From assembly GCF_022919075.1 (NCBI RefSeq), contig NZ_CP095078.1, positions 372,001-436,000 of the forward strand: DNA of 64,000 bases, written 5' to 3'. This document shows positions 1-8,657 of this stretch, piece after piece. The notes under the pieces were generated by a model that was not told the DNA's origin, searched no databases, and worked only from the letters and a program-made list of their open reading frames with translations. How positions within the stretch are numbered: position 1 is the stretch's first letter; each line of letters opens with the position of its first letter. A program made the position numbers and the translations under genes. This stretch comes from Nocardioides sp. W7 (GTDB lineage: Bacteria; Actinomycetota; Actinomycetes; Propionibacteriales; Nocardioidaceae).

Positions 1-249
1 GAGCCGGTCGTCTGGATCGGCTCGGCCGACATGATGCACCGCAACCTGGACCGCCGGGTGGAGGTCCTGGTTCGACTGCCCGGCGACGACAGCGTCACCG
101 CGGTCGGCACCATGCTCGACCTGGCCTTCGCGCCCAGTACCTCGGCGTGGCTCCTCGACAGCGCCGGCGACTGGCGGCGCAACGAGGGTGACGTGCATCT
201 CCAGGAGAGCCTGATCGAGCGTCAGCGGCGCCGCCGACCGAACTCCTGA
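1..249 (+). CDS. ppk1: Polyphosphate kinase 1, C-terminal end (partial at left edge)
   Basis: Only the last 82 residues are in the window; the frame is open from base 1 and stops at 247-249. PPK1 reversibly moves the terminal phosphate of ATP onto polyphosphate. The C-terminal signature WIGSADMMHRNLDRRVE is present, followed by the usual L-D-x-A-F and W-x-R-x-x-G-D-V ending and an Arg-rich tail. The PhoU-like and PiT phosphate genes follow on the same strand, which fits phosphate storage and uptake. Family assignment is firm; nothing can be said about its N-terminus or promoter. Confidence 0.9.
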   Translation, partial: EPVVWIGSADMMHRNLDRRVEVLVRLPGDDSVTAVGTMLDLAFAPSTSAWLLDSAGDWRRNEGDVHLQESLIERQRRRRPNS

Positions 250-337
250 GGGCCGCGGCGGGCATCCGACTTGTGTCGTTCGTCTGCCGACCCCCTAGCA
301 TGATGGGCGTTTGCTTCCCGCTCTCCAGGAGTTCTTC

Positions 338-955
338 GTGGCGTTCCGCTTCCGGCCGGTCGATACCTCGTTCTACGATCTCTTCACCGACTCGGCCAAC
401 CACCTGGTGACCGGCACGGCGCTGCTGGCCGAGATGCTCAGCGAAGGCGCCGATCACGACGATGTCGCCCGGCGCATGCGCGACGCCGAGCACGCGGCCG
501 ACGACACGACCCACGCGATCATCAAGAAGGTCAACTCGACCTTCGTGACGCCGTTCGACCGCGAGGACATCTACTCGCTGGCCTCGGGTCTCGACGACGT
601 CATGGACATGATGGACGAGGTCGTCGACATGATCCTGCTCTACGAGGTCCGGCAGCTGCCGGCCGCACTGTCGAACCAGGTCGAGGTGCTGCAGCGCTGC
701 GCCGAGCTGACCTCCGCCTGGATGCCGCGGCTGCAGTCGATGCAGTCCCTCGAGGAGTACTGGATCGAGATCAACCGGCTGGAGAACACCGGCGACAAGA
801 ACCACCGCCGGATCCTGGCCAACCTCTTCTCGGGTGAGTACAAGACCATCGAGGTGCTGAAGCTGAAGGACATCGTGGAGTCCCTCGAGGACGCCATCGA
901 CGCCTTCGAGAAGGTCGCCAACATCGTGGAGCAGATCGCCGTCAAGGAGTCCTGA
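338..955 (+). CDS. DUF47 / PhoU-like Pit accessory protein
   Basis: A 205-residue, mostly helical protein of the DUF47 (PhoU_div) family. Members accompany PiT phosphate transporters and are thought to regulate them. The acidic and hydrophobic helical repeats with D-D-V-M-D-M-M-D-E and the N-R-L-E-N-x-G-D motif are typical. The GTG at 338 was chosen because AGGAG (327-331) lies 6 nt upstream and the protein then starts with MAFRFRP, as family members do; a TTG start at 311 would give an atypical leader. Only 5 bp separate it from pit, so the two are almost certainly co-transcribed. The regulatory role is known for the family, not shown here. Confidence 0.88.
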   Translation: MAFRFRPVDTSFYDLFTDSANHLVTGTALLAEMLSEGADHDDVARRMRDAEHAADDTTHAIIKKVNSTFVTPFDREDIYSLASGLDDVMDMMDEVVDMILLYEVRQLPAALSNQVEVLQRCAELTSAWMPRLQSMQSLEEYWIEINRLENTGDKNHRRILANLFSGEYKTIEVLKLKDIVESLEDAIDAFEKVANIVEQIAVKES

Positions 956-960
956 CCCAC

Positions 961-1962
961 GTGGAACTCGCGCTCGTCATCGCCGTAGTCGTCGTTGCCC
1001 TGACGTTCGATTACACCAACGGATTCCACGACGCGGCCAACGCCATCGCCACCTCGGTGTCGACGCGGGCGCTGACGCCGCGGGTGGCCCTGATCATGGC
1101 CGCCGTCATGAACTTCGTCGGTGCGTTCCTCGGCCAGGAGGTCGCCAACACCGTCGGCAGCGTCATCTCGCCGCCGTCCGGGTCGCAAGGCCTGGTCGTG
1201 GTGATGTCCGGGCTCCTCGGCGCCATCGCGTGGAACCTCATCACCTGGTACTACGGCCTGCCCTCGTCGTCCTCCCACGCCCTGATCGGTGGACTGGTCG
1301 GCGCGGCGCTCGCGTCCGGGACCCTCGTGGAGTGGTCGACGGTGATCGACAAGGTCGTCATCCCGATGATCGTCTCGCCGCTGTTCGCGTTCGCGGCCGG
1401 CTTCGCGCTGATGCTCGCGATCATGTGGTTGCTGCGCAAGCGCAACCCCCACAAGGTCAACCGCAACTTCCGGTTCCTGCAGACCGTCTCGGCCGCCGCG
1501 ATGGCCCTGGGCCACGGCCTGCAGGACGCCCAGAAGACGATGGGCGTGATCTTCCTGGCGCTGCTCGCGGGCGGCTTCGTGGACCAGGGCGACGACCTCC
1601 CGCTGTGGGTCATCATCTCCGCCGCCAGCGCCATCTCGCTCGGCACCTACTCCGGCGGCTGGCGGATCATGCGCACCCTCGGTCGCCGGATCATCCACCT
1701 CGACCCGGCCCGCGGCTTCGCCGCCGAGGCGGTGGCCGCCACCGTGCTCTACACCACGGCGTTCATCTACCACGCCCCCATCTCCACGACGCACACCATC
1801 ACCTCCGCCGTGATGGGTGTCGGGGCGACCAAGCGGTTCTCCGCCGTGCGCTGGGGCGTGGCGAAGTCGATCCTCGCCGCCTGGATCCTCACCTTCCCCA
1901 TGGCCGGTGCCGTCGCCGCCGCCGTGTACCTCATCTGCCACTTCGTCTTCCAGCTGCCGTAG
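961..1962 (+). CDS. pit: PiT-family inorganic phosphate permease
   Basis: A 333-residue integral membrane protein with about ten hydrophobic segments. It carries the duplicated PiT signature: N-G-F-H-D-A-A-N-A near residue 20 and the second-half counterpart around A-L-G-H-G-L-Q-D-A-Q-K. PiT carriers import metal-phosphate complexes with H+ or cations at low affinity. The GTG start directly follows the DUF47 gene. The stop codon lies inside a small perfect hairpin, and a larger palindromic repeat follows at once, so transcription probably ends here. Confidence 0.93.
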   Translation: MELALVIAVVVVALTFDYTNGFHDAANAIATSVSTRALTPRVALIMAAVMNFVGAFLGQEVANTVGSVISPPSGSQGLVVVMSGLLGAIAWNLITWYYGLPSSSSHALIGGLVGAALASGTLVEWSTVIDKVVIPMIVSPLFAFAAGFALMLAIMWLLRKRNPHKVNRNFRFLQTVSAAAMALGHGLQDAQKTMGVIFLALLAGGFVDQGDDLPLWVIISAASAISLGTYSGGWRIMRTLGRRIIHLDPARGFAAEAVAATVLYTTAFIYHAPISTTHTITSAVMGVGATKRFSAVRWGVAKSILAAWILTFPMAGAVAAAVYLICHFVFQLP

Positions 1963-1969
1963 GCAGCTG
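1951..1969. terminator. Hairpin spanning the pit stop codon
   Basis: Perfect 8-bp arms CAGCTGCC and GGCAGCTG enclose a 3-nt loop that contains the T of the TAG stop (1960-1962). It has no T-run, as is common for actinobacterial terminators. It may act with the palindrome at 1982-2046 to end transcription of the ppk1-pit group. Confidence 0.5.
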
Positions 1970-1981
1970 GCGATAGTTGGT

Positions 1982-2046
1982 GGGGTAGTCCGTCACACCA
2001 GGGGGATTTTCTCCGTCAAGACCCCCCTCATGTGACGGACTACCCC
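1982..2046. repeat. Palindromic intergenic repeat, copy 1
   Basis: Perfect 16-bp outer arms (1982-1997 and 2031-2046; right arm TGTGACGGACTACCCC) enclose an inner AGGGGG/CCCCCCT pair, giving a nested hairpin of 65 bp. A clearly related element lies at 3232-3303 on the other side of the gene at 2081-3073. It sits between the convergent ends of pit and that gene, so it could also act as a bidirectional terminator. The sharing of arm sequence between copies is visible; mobility is inference. Confidence 0.75.
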
Positions 2047-2080
2047 GCCGATGCGCTCGGCGGCCCGCCGGCCGGTGCGA

Positions 2081-3073
2081 TCAGGCCGCCCGGTGCGCCA
2101 GCAACCGGGCCCGCGACAGGTCGTCGAGGGCTCGACGCTGCTCGACGGTCTCGGTGGACTGCCACCAACTCGGCTTCTGCAACGTCCAGCGCCGATCCGT
2201 GACCGGTGCCGCCACCGCCCGGGCGTACGACGCGTGCAGCCGGTGTACGACGGCCGACGGATCGGCGACGTCGGCGCCGACCATCGCCACGGGGTGCAGA
2301 CCGTGTCCACGAAAGCGCTCCTCGCGGGCCAGGTCCTTGGCCCTCTGGGAGCCCGTCAGGTGCAGGAACCCGTCGTACTCGCCGACGACTCCGGTCGCGG
2401 GGTCGATCAGGTCGGGGGTCCCGATATGGCGCCCGTCGAGATCGAACACCGGCACGTTGCATCGTGGAGGGGGCAGGCCTGCGTCGATCCACACGAAGCG
2501 CATCGTGTGCTCCATCGGCGACCAGACGTTCTCGTCGGCGTGCGGAAGGGCGTCGCGGCATTGTTGGACGCCCGTCCAGCCCGCCAGCCGTTCCTCGACG
2601 AGCTCCTGGCACTCCGCGGCGGAGACGAGGTCCGAGAACGCCGCGAGCTCGAGGACCCGGACCGCCGCGCGCACGCTTCGGGCATAGCGCATCTCGAAGC
2701 ACACCGACCGCACCGGCGTCGTCACAAGGAGCCCGTCGTGCTCGATCAGCTCGTCCGGGGCGAGCCGCTCCTTGCTCGGCACGCGTCGCTGATCCGGCCT
2801 GAGGTTCCCTTCGCCGATGGCGAGCGTCACCGGTCGATCATCGGACCCGTCGAACCAGCGGCCGCCCATCCAGCTCAGGGCGCCCCAGCCGGTGACGCCG
2901 CCGTACGGCGGGAGCTCCCCGGCGGCCTCGACGATCCGCTGCGCCACCGGTTCGGAGTCGGTGCCGGCCGGGACGAACAGTCCGGCGGCGACCCGTCGCC
3001 AGCTCCCGCCCCGTGCCTGGTCCCGGGTCGGGCCCGCCACTCCGCTCGGGTCGACGGGGACTGGCGAGACCAC
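2081..3073 (-). CDS. AbiEi-like / DUF559-type protein with C-terminal nuclease-like domain
   Basis: A 330-residue protein of a type common in Nocardioides: an N-terminal winged-helix-like part (G-S-W-R-R-V-A-A-G-L-F-V-P, then G-V-T-G-W-G-A-L) resembling AbiEi antitoxin domains. The C-terminal part has V-G-E-Y-D-G-F-L-H followed by R-x-x-D-L-x-R-E-E-R-F, as in DUF559/Vsr-like PD-(D/E)xK folds. The start is uncertain: GTG at 3073 gives a family-like N-terminus (VSPVPVDPSG) but has no good ribosome binding site, and a longer frame exists upstream. Such proteins are annotated as type IV toxin-antitoxin or abortive-infection components, but no partner toxin is adjacent. It is flanked by two palindromic repeats. 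Confidence 0.7.
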   Translation of the reverse strand: MVSPVPVDPSGVAGPTRDQARGGSWRRVAAGLFVPAGTDSEPVAQRIVEAAGELPPYGGVTGWGALSWMGGRWFDGSDDRPVTLAIGEGNLRPDQRRVPSKERLAPDELIEHDGLLVTTPVRSVCFEMRYARSVRAAVRVLELAAFSDLVSAAECQELVEERLAGWTGVQQCRDALPHADENVWSPMEHTMRFVWIDAGLPPPRCNVPVFDLDGRHIGTPDLIDPATGVVGEYDGFLHLTGSQRAKDLAREERFRGHGLHPVAMVGADVADPSAVVHRLHASYARAVAAPVTDRRWTLQKPSWWQSTETVEQRRALDDLSRARLLAHRAA

Positions 3074-3231
3074 ATCCGGATGACCCGGATGAGGTGCAGG
3101 CGGAAGGCGGTCCAGTCGACGCACCCGTCGAGGATCGGCCGGATCCGCTCTGCCGGTGGTCCGGTTCCACAGCGCCCCACCATCCGGGGACGGGGAAGCC
3201 GCCTGTGGACGATACGCGGCCCGCGAGTACC

Positions 3232-3303
3232 GGCGGGGTACTCCGTCACACAGGTGGGGACAATTCCCACATTCGGCCCCCTGGTGTGACGGACTATCCC
3301 GCC
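3232..3303. repeat. Palindromic intergenic repeat, copy 2
   Basis: Outer arms 3232-3251 and 3284-3303 (right arm GTGTGACGGACTATCCCGCC) pair with two mismatches, and an inner GGTGGGG/CCCC stem is present. The arm sequence matches the copy at 1982-2046 almost base for base, while the loop differs. It lies between the 3' end of mutT1 and the upstream region of the DUF559-type gene. Confidence 0.75.
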
Positions 3304-3320
3304 AACCCGGCCACACTCCG

Positions 3321-4193
3321 TCAGGTGAACGGGTGCCGTTCGGTCGAACGGACTTCGCCCTTGCGCAGGTGTACGACGAGCAGCTCGCCGGGCTCCAGCT
3401 CCGGGTCGTCGACCCCGAGGTGGTCGTAGACCCAGGGCAGCACCGGCCGATGCGTGCAGAGCAGCCCGCCGACGCTGTCCTTCCCCATCCGGCCGATCAG
3501 CTTGTCGACGGCCCGGGCCGCCGAGGCCTCGGTCGCGGACTCCTCGCTCAGCCGGCCGGTGAGCTTCGAGCGAGCCCCCGTCTCCCGAACGTACGGCGCC
3601 ACGGTCTCCGCGCACCGGGTCGCGTCCGAGCTGACCACCCGACGGACGTCGTACGCCGCGATCACCGGCGTCAGCTTCTCGGCCTGCGTGCGACCGACCG
3701 CCAGCAGCGGCCGCACCGGGTCCTCGTCGCGCCACGCCTTCCGCGACCGCGCCCGGGCGTGGCGCAACACGAGCAGCGGCAGGGTCCGGCGGCGCTTCTC
3801 GAGAGCCTCCTCGAGGGTGACCCGGTCGTAGTCGTAGCTCAGCCGGCTGCGCGCCTCGGCGACGTCGACCCAGGCCACCTGGTCGATCTCGTGGTTCGCG
3901 GCGTAGCCGCTCACGTCGTCGCTGCCGACCGCGCGACCGGTCCAGTAGAAGACCGACTTCATCCGGGCGCCGGTGTCGTAGCGCTGGCCACCCAGCGGCA
4001 CCCCGAGCCGCACCCGCAGGCCGGTCTCCTCCTCCACCTCACGCACGGCGGCGGCGGTGCGGTGCTCGCCCCGGTCGAGCTTGCCCTTGGGGAACGACCA
4101 GTCGTCGTACCTCCCCCGGTGCACGAGGAGGACCTGGCGACCCGGCCGGAAGACGACCGCGCCCGCGGCGAGCACATCGGGGAGCTGACCCAT
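3321..4193 (-). CDS. mutT1: Nudix hydrolase-histidine phosphatase fusion, MutT1 type
   Basis: A 290-residue two-domain protein. The Nudix domain carries the box at about residues 37-59 (G-K-L-D-R-G-E ... R-E-V-E-E-E-T-G-L). The C-terminal domain is a histidine phosphatase (L-R-H-A near residue 145, S-S-D-A-T-R-C-x-E-T-V, and H-R-P). In mycobacterial MutT1 this pair hydrolyses 8-oxo-GTP/dGTP and diadenosine polyphosphates, cleansing oxidised nucleotides in the cytosol. ATG 4193 was preferred to the longer frame because residues 18 onward begin the family-like MGQLPDVLAAGAV. It is divergent from the gene at 4235, with 41 bp between. Confidence 0.88.
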   Translation of the reverse strand: MGQLPDVLAAGAVVFRPGRQVLLVHRGRYDDWSFPKGKLDRGEHRTAAAVREVEEETGLRVRLGVPLGGQRYDTGARMKSVFYWTGRAVGSDDVSGYAANHEIDQVAWVDVAEARSRLSYDYDRVTLEEALEKRRRTLPLLVLRHARARSRKAWRDEDPVRPLLAVGRTQAEKLTPVIAAYDVRRVVSSDATRCAETVAPYVRETGARSKLTGRLSEESATEASAARAVDKLIGRMGKDSVGGLLCTHRPVLPWVYDHLGVDDPELEPGELLVVHLRKGEVRSTERHPFT

Positions 4194-4234
4194 ACGGCTA
4201 GTCTCACAGAACCCCGAAACGCTGAGGAGACGGT

Positions 4235-5269
4235 GTGCGAGCACGGCTACGACCGGTCCTGGTCGTCACGCTGGTGCTGGTGCTCGTGGCCACTGCGGCG
4301 GTGCTCAGCGTCCGCTGGTGGCGCGACGCGCACCGCACCGAGCTCGAGCGGGCCTTCTCGCTGGCGCCGAGCGAGATCGAGCGGGCGTCCTGGACGGCCT
4401 GGGGGGCGGTACGACGCGAGCTCGGCGTCGACGAGCTCGACGAGCTGCTCGCTGCCGGCTACGACGCCGACCTGACGTCGGCCTCCGCGCTCGTGGAGTC
4501 GGCGCCGCTGCTGCAGGAGGAGTACGGCTGGTCGCCGGCCACCGTCGACTGGGAGCTGTTCAGCCAGTCCGAGGCGGGGGCGGCGGTCGTGGTCGGGCTG
4601 CCCGACGACCTCGACGTCGACGACGTCGGCGACCGGCTGGAGGCCCTCGGCTACACCCGCCCCGACGACGCCACGGGCGTGTGGAAGGGCGGCGAGGAGC
4701 TGGTGGCCACGGTCGCGGCGGGCCGCCCGTCGAGCCCGGTGCTCCAGTACGTCGCCCTGGACGCCGACGAGCAGCTGCTCACCCTCAGCGACAACGTGGG
4801 CTACCTCGGCTCGGTGATCGAGGACCGTGGTGGCGAGGACCGACTCACCGAGGTCGTCGACGCGGTCGGCGACCCGCTGTCCGCGTCGGTCTTCCGCGGC
4901 AGCTACGCCTGCTCCGCGCTGGCGATGGGCCAGGCCGACCCCGCCGACCAGGCCGAGGCCGACGAGCTCCTCGCCGCGGCGGGCGAGGTGCACCCGATGA
5001 CCGCCTTCGCGATGGCGGTGCAGCCCGACCGCGACGTACTGGTCGCGATGGCCTTCGAGAACGACGACCAGGCCCGGGCCGACGCCGACAGCCGCGCCGT
5101 GCTCGCCTCGGGGCCGGCGCCGGGCCAGGGCGGCTCGTTCTCCGATCGGTTCACCCTCGGCGACGTCGTGGCCGACGGGACCGTGGTCACGCTGCCGCTG
5201 CGGCCCGCCGAGGGCGCCTACGTGCTCTCCGACCTCAGCTCCGGCCCGGTGCTCTTCGCGACCTGCTGA
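4235..5269 (+). CDS. Membrane-anchored secreted protein of unknown function
   Basis: A 344-residue protein with one N-terminal hydrophobic segment (about residues 8-26, L-V-V-T-L-V-L-V-L-V-A-T-A-A-V-L) and a long acidic extracytoplasmic part, without a lipobox. GTG 4235 is supported by GAGGAGA 6-12 nt upstream. I do not recognise a catalytic motif. A single Cys pair (S-Y-A-C-S-A-L and the C-terminal F-A-T-C) could form a disulfide. The product is likely anchored on the outer face of the membrane; its 3' end lies 12 bp from the convergent copA end. Confidence 0.75.
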   Translation: MRARLRPVLVVTLVLVLVATAAVLSVRWWRDAHRTELERAFSLAPSEIERASWTAWGAVRRELGVDELDELLAAGYDADLTSASALVESAPLLQEEYGWSPATVDWELFSQSEAGAAVVVGLPDDLDVDDVGDRLEALGYTRPDDATGVWKGGEELVATVAAGRPSSPVLQYVALDADEQLLTLSDNVGYLGSVIEDRGGEDRLTEVVDAVGDPLSASVFRGSYACSALAMGQADPADQAEADELLAAAGEVHPMTAFAMAVQPDRDVLVAMAFENDDQARADADSRAVLASGPAPGQGGSFSDRFTLGDVVADGTVVTLPLRPAEGAYVLSDLSSGPVLFATC

Positions 5270-5281
5270 TCCCGATGGCTC

Positions 5282-7486
5282 CTACCGGAAGCGCCGCAGG
5301 CGCAGGCTGTTGGAGACCACGAACACCGACGACAGCGCCATCGCGGCCCCGGCGAGCATCGGGTTGAGCAGCCCGGCGGCGGCCAGCGGCAGCGCCGCCA
5401 CGTTGTAGCCGAAGGCCCAGAACAGGTTGCCCTTGATGGTCGCGAGCGTCCGCCGGGAGAGGCGTACGGCGGTCGCCGCGACCCGCAGATCGCCGCGCAC
5501 CAGGGTCAGGTCACTCGCCTCGATCGCGACGTCGGCGCCGGTGCCCATCGCGATGCCGAGGTCGGCCTGCGCGAGAGCCGCGGCGTCGTTGACGCCGTCA
5601 CCGACCATGGCGACGACCCGGCCCTCGGCCTGCAGCCGTTTCACGACGTCGACCTTGTCGGCGGGCAGCACCTCCGCGATCACGTCCTCGATGCCGACCT
5701 GGGCCGCCACCGCCCGCGCGGCGCGCTCGTGGTCACCGGTGAGCAGCACCGGCCGCAGTCCGAGGGCACGCAGCTCCCGGACCGCCTCGGCCGAGGTTTC
5801 CTTGACCCGGTCGGCCACGTGCAGCCACCCCCGCGGCACGCCGTCCCAGCTCACCTGGACGACCGTGTGTCCATCCGGCTGGTCGACGTCGGCAGCGGCG
5901 CGGCCGACCGTGACCACCCGTCCGTCGATGCGGCCCTCGACCCCCAGGCCCGCCGTCGCGCGGAACCCGGTCGCCGACGGCAGCTCTCCCAGCCGCTCGC
6001 GCGCACCGGTCGCGACCGCGCGCCCGATCGGGTGCTCCGAGGCGTCCTCGACGGCACCCGCCGCACGGAGGACGTCGTCCGGGTCCTCGCCGTCGGCGGC
6101 GACCACCTCGAGCAGGGTCATCCGACCGGTCGTGACGGTGCCGGTCTTGTCGAGGACGACGGTGTCGATCCGGCGGGTCGACTCCAGCACCTCGGGCCCG
6201 CGGATCAGGATGCCGAGCTGGGCGCCGCGGCCGGTGCCGACCATCAGCGCGGTCGGCGTGGCCAGCCCGAGGGCGCACGGGCAGGCGATGATCAGCACCG
6301 CCACGGCCGCGGTGAACGCGGTCGCCGCGGACGCACCCGACCCCAGCCAGAAGCCGAGGGTCCCGACGGCCAGCGCGATCACCACCGGCACGAAGAAGCC
6401 GGAGATCCGGTCGGCGAGCCGCTGCGCCTGCGCCTTGCCGTGCTGCGCCTCCTCGACCAGCCGGGCCATCTGCGCGAGCTGGGTGTCGGCGCCGACCCGG
6501 GTCGCGCGCACCAGCAGCCGGCCGCCCGCGTTGATCGTGGCCCCGGTGACCGCGTCGCCTGGCCCGACCTCGACGGGCACCGGCTCACCGGTGAGCATCG
6601 AGGCGTCCACCGCGGAGGTGCCGCTCTCCACACGGCCGTCGGTGGCGATCTTCTCGCCGGGGCGTACGACGAACAGGTCGCCGACCGCGAGCTCGCCCGC
6701 CGGCACCGACACCTCGACCCCGGCGCGCAGCACGGAGACGTCCTTCGCGCCCAGCGACAGCAAGGCCCGCAGCGCGGCCCCGGCCCGCCGCTTCGACCGC
6801 TTCTCGAACCAGCGGCCCGCGAGCAGGAACGTCGTGACGCCGGTGGCGGCCTCCAGGTAGATGTTGCCGAGCCCGTCGGTGCGCTCGATGGTGAGCCGGA
6901 ACGGGTGGGTCATCCCGGTCTCGCCCGCCGTGCCCCAGAACAGGGCGACGAGCGACCAGCCGAAGGCGGCGAGCACCCCGAGCGAGACCAGCGTGTCCAT
7001 CGTCGAGGTGCCGTGCCGCGCGTTCAGCGCCGCCGCCCGGTGGAACGGCCAGGCGCCCCACACCACGACGGGCGCGGCCAGGGTCAGCGAGAGCCACTGC
7101 CAGTGGTCGACCTGGAGCGCCGGCACCATCGCCATCGCGACGACGGGCACCGTCAGCACCGCCGAGACCACCAGCCGCTGCCGCAGCGCCTCGAGCTCGG
7201 GGTCGCCGGTCTCCTCGGCCGCCTCCGGCTCGGCGGCGTCCCGGGGCAGGGTTGCGGCGTACCCCGCCGCGGCGACGGTCGCCAGCAGGTCGTCGGGGGT
7301 CAGCGTGGACGGGAAGGACACCCGGGCCTTCTCGGTGGCGTAGTTCACCGACGCCGAGACCCCGTCGAGCCTGTTCAGCTTCCGCTCGATCCGGTTGGCG
7401 CAGGACGCGCAGGTCATCCCGGTGATGTCGAGCTCGACGTCAGTGCTCATCTCAGTGCCCATCTCAGTGCTGGTCTCAGTGCTCAT
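5282..7486 (-). CDS. copA: Copper-exporting P1B-type ATPase
   Basis: A 734-residue CopA-type ATPase that pumps Cu+ out of the cytosol. In order: a heavy-metal-associated domain with G-M-T-C-A-S-C (Cys26, Cys29), membrane helices, the actuator motif T-G-E-P, the ion-binding C-P-C helix (I-I-A-C-P-C-A-L-G), the phosphorylation loop D-K-T-G-T, S-E-H-P in the nucleotide-binding domain, and G-D-G-V-N-D. ATG 7486 overlaps the stop of the preceding gene; a longer start at 7519 is possible but would overlap it further. The first 16 residues are a Met-Ser-Thr-Glu repeat encoded by a DNA microrepeat. It is the last gene of the csoR operon. Confidence 0.94.
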   Translation of the reverse strand: MSTETSTEMGTEMSTDVELDITGMTCASCANRIERKLNRLDGVSASVNYATEKARVSFPSTLTPDDLLATVAAAGYAATLPRDAAEPEAAEETGDPELEALRQRLVVSAVLTVPVVAMAMVPALQVDHWQWLSLTLAAPVVVWGAWPFHRAAALNARHGTSTMDTLVSLGVLAAFGWSLVALFWGTAGETGMTHPFRLTIERTDGLGNIYLEAATGVTTFLLAGRWFEKRSKRRAGAALRALLSLGAKDVSVLRAGVEVSVPAGELAVGDLFVVRPGEKIATDGRVESGTSAVDASMLTGEPVPVEVGPGDAVTGATINAGGRLLVRATRVGADTQLAQMARLVEEAQHGKAQAQRLADRISGFFVPVVIALAVGTLGFWLGSGASAATAFTAAVAVLIIACPCALGLATPTALMVGTGRGAQLGILIRGPEVLESTRRIDTVVLDKTGTVTTGRMTLLEVVAADGEDPDDVLRAAGAVEDASEHPIGRAVATGARERLGELPSATGFRATAGLGVEGRIDGRVVTVGRAAADVDQPDGHTVVQVSWDGVPRGWLHVADRVKETSAEAVRELRALGLRPVLLTGDHERAARAVAAQVGIEDVIAEVLPADKVDVVKRLQAEGRVVAMVGDGVNDAAALAQADLGIAMGTGADVAIEASDLTLVRGDLRVAATAVRLSRRTLATIKGNLFWAFGYNVAALPLAAAGLLNPMLAGAAMALSSVFVVSNSLRLRRFR

Positions 7487-8429
7487 GGCCTGTCCCGTGC
7501 TGGCCCGTCTCGGGCTCATCGGTCGCGCCCGCTCCCCCGACCTCGACGGTGAAGCTCGCGGTGCGCACCACGCCCTCGTGCTGGAAGTCCAGGAAGAGCC
7601 GGTAGGTCCCCGCGCTCGGGAAGCTGGTGTGGAACCGGATCGCGGGCCCGGTCCCGTCGCCCTCGTCCGGGTGGACGTGCAGGTAGCCGAGGTCGCCGGA
7701 GCGCAGCGCGACCAGGTGGCCGTTGGCGCCGAGATAGGGCTCCAGGTCGGTCACGGGCTCCCCGCGGCGCTGGACGGTGAGCGCGAGCTCCGTCTCGACG
7801 CCCGCCTGCAGCAGGCCGCCGAGCGTCACGTCGTACCCGTCGACCGAGGAGCTCAGCGTCTGCTCGCCCAGCGGCTCGGGGTCGAAGTCGCCCGGGACGG
7901 TCAGGTCGGCGCCGAGCACCACCGGCTCGCCGCCGGTGGGGGCGGTGTCGGCCAGCACCCGCCACACGCCGGGGGTCAGGTCGAGGTCGACGGACCAGGT
8001 GCCGTCGACCGCGCGGTCCGGGTGGACGTGCTGGAAGCCGGTCAGGTCGCGGCGCACCGCGATCAGGTGCAGCTCCTTCTCGTGCTGGACGTCGTACGAC
8101 GTCACCGGGGCGCCGTCCGGACCCATGACGTGGAACGCGAGGCGCTGCCGTCCCGGCGCCAGCCGGTCCTCGACCAGGTGCAGGGTGTAGCCGCCCGCGG
8201 CGCTCTCCAGCCCGGCCGGAGTCGTCGAGGCATGGCCGCCGGCCGCTTCCTGCCCGCTCCCCGCGTGCCCGTCCTCCGCGTGCCCGCCCGCCTCGTGAGC
8301 GGTCGGCTCGGTGTCGTCCGGACCCACCAGGCGGCCCAGACCGATCCCCGCACCCAGCACGAGCGCCAGGATCCCGCCGAACGCGGCGACCCGCGCCGGC
8401 GTCCCGGTCATGACTCCCATCGCGCTCAC
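7476..8429 (-). CDS. Membrane-anchored His-rich protein of the copper operon
   Basis: A 317-residue protein with an N-terminal membrane segment (about residues 12-34), then a His-rich acidic linker ([11 protein letters not shown]) and an H-G-T-G-H-E-H C-terminus. Two similar beta-rich halves each carry an H-V-H-P-D motif (G-F-Q-H-V-H-P-D and G-Y-L-H-V-H-P-D). It probably sits outside the membrane and may bind copper, but no enzyme family is recognised. The GTG start overlaps the copZ stop (GTGA); ATG at 8420 or 8411 are alternative starts. It overlaps copA by 11 bp, so tight operon membership is clear. The copper role is inferred from position and His content. Confidence 0.8.
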   Translation of the reverse strand: MSAMGVMTGTPARVAAFGGILALVLGAGIGLGRLVGPDDTEPTAHEAGGHAEDGHAGSGQEAAGGHASTTPAGLESAAGGYTLHLVEDRLAPGRQRLAFHVMGPDGAPVTSYDVQHEKELHLIAVRRDLTGFQHVHPDRAVDGTWSVDLDLTPGVWRVLADTAPTGGEPVVLGADLTVPGDFDPEPLGEQTLSSSVDGYDVTLGGLLQAGVETELALTVQRRGEPVTDLEPYLGANGHLVALRSGDLGYLHVHPDEGDGTGPAIRFHTSFPSAGTYRLFLDFQHEGVVRTASFTVEVGGAGATDEPETGQHGTGHEH

Positions 8430-8632
8430 ACCAACCGGTAGCCGGCTTCCTCGACCGCAGCGGCCACGGCCGCCGGGTCGAGGGAGCCGTTGCTGGTGAC
8501 GACGACCCGGCCGGTCTCGTGGGAGGCCTCGACCGCGGTCACGCCCGGGATCTCACCGATCTCCTCGCGCACCGACAGCTCGCAATGACCGCAGGTCATG
8601 CCGCCGACGTTCCAGGTGGTCTGCTCGCTCAT
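8426..8632 (-). CDS. copZ: Copper chaperone, heavy-metal-associated domain
   Basis: A 68-residue single HMA domain with G-G-M-T-C-G-H-C (Cys14, Cys17). It is a cytosolic Cu(I) chaperone of the CopZ type, expected to hand copper to the CopA metal-binding domain or to CsoR. The start at 8632 follows AAGGAA with good spacing; the longer open frame upstream is Arg/Pro-rich and overlaps csoR, so it was rejected. It lies 25 bp after csoR and its stop overlaps the next start. Confidence 0.92.
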   Translation of the reverse strand: MSEQTTWNVGGMTCGHCELSVREEIGEIPGVTAVEASHETGRVVVTSNGSLDPAAVAAAVEEAGYRLV

Positions 8633-8657
8633 CTTCTCGTTCCTTCGTCTGGGTTGC

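Noticed and set aside
2081..3073. Complete toxin-antitoxin pair
   Set aside because: Only the AbiEi/DUF559-like protein is present; no AbiEii-type nucleotidyltransferase gene is adjacent.
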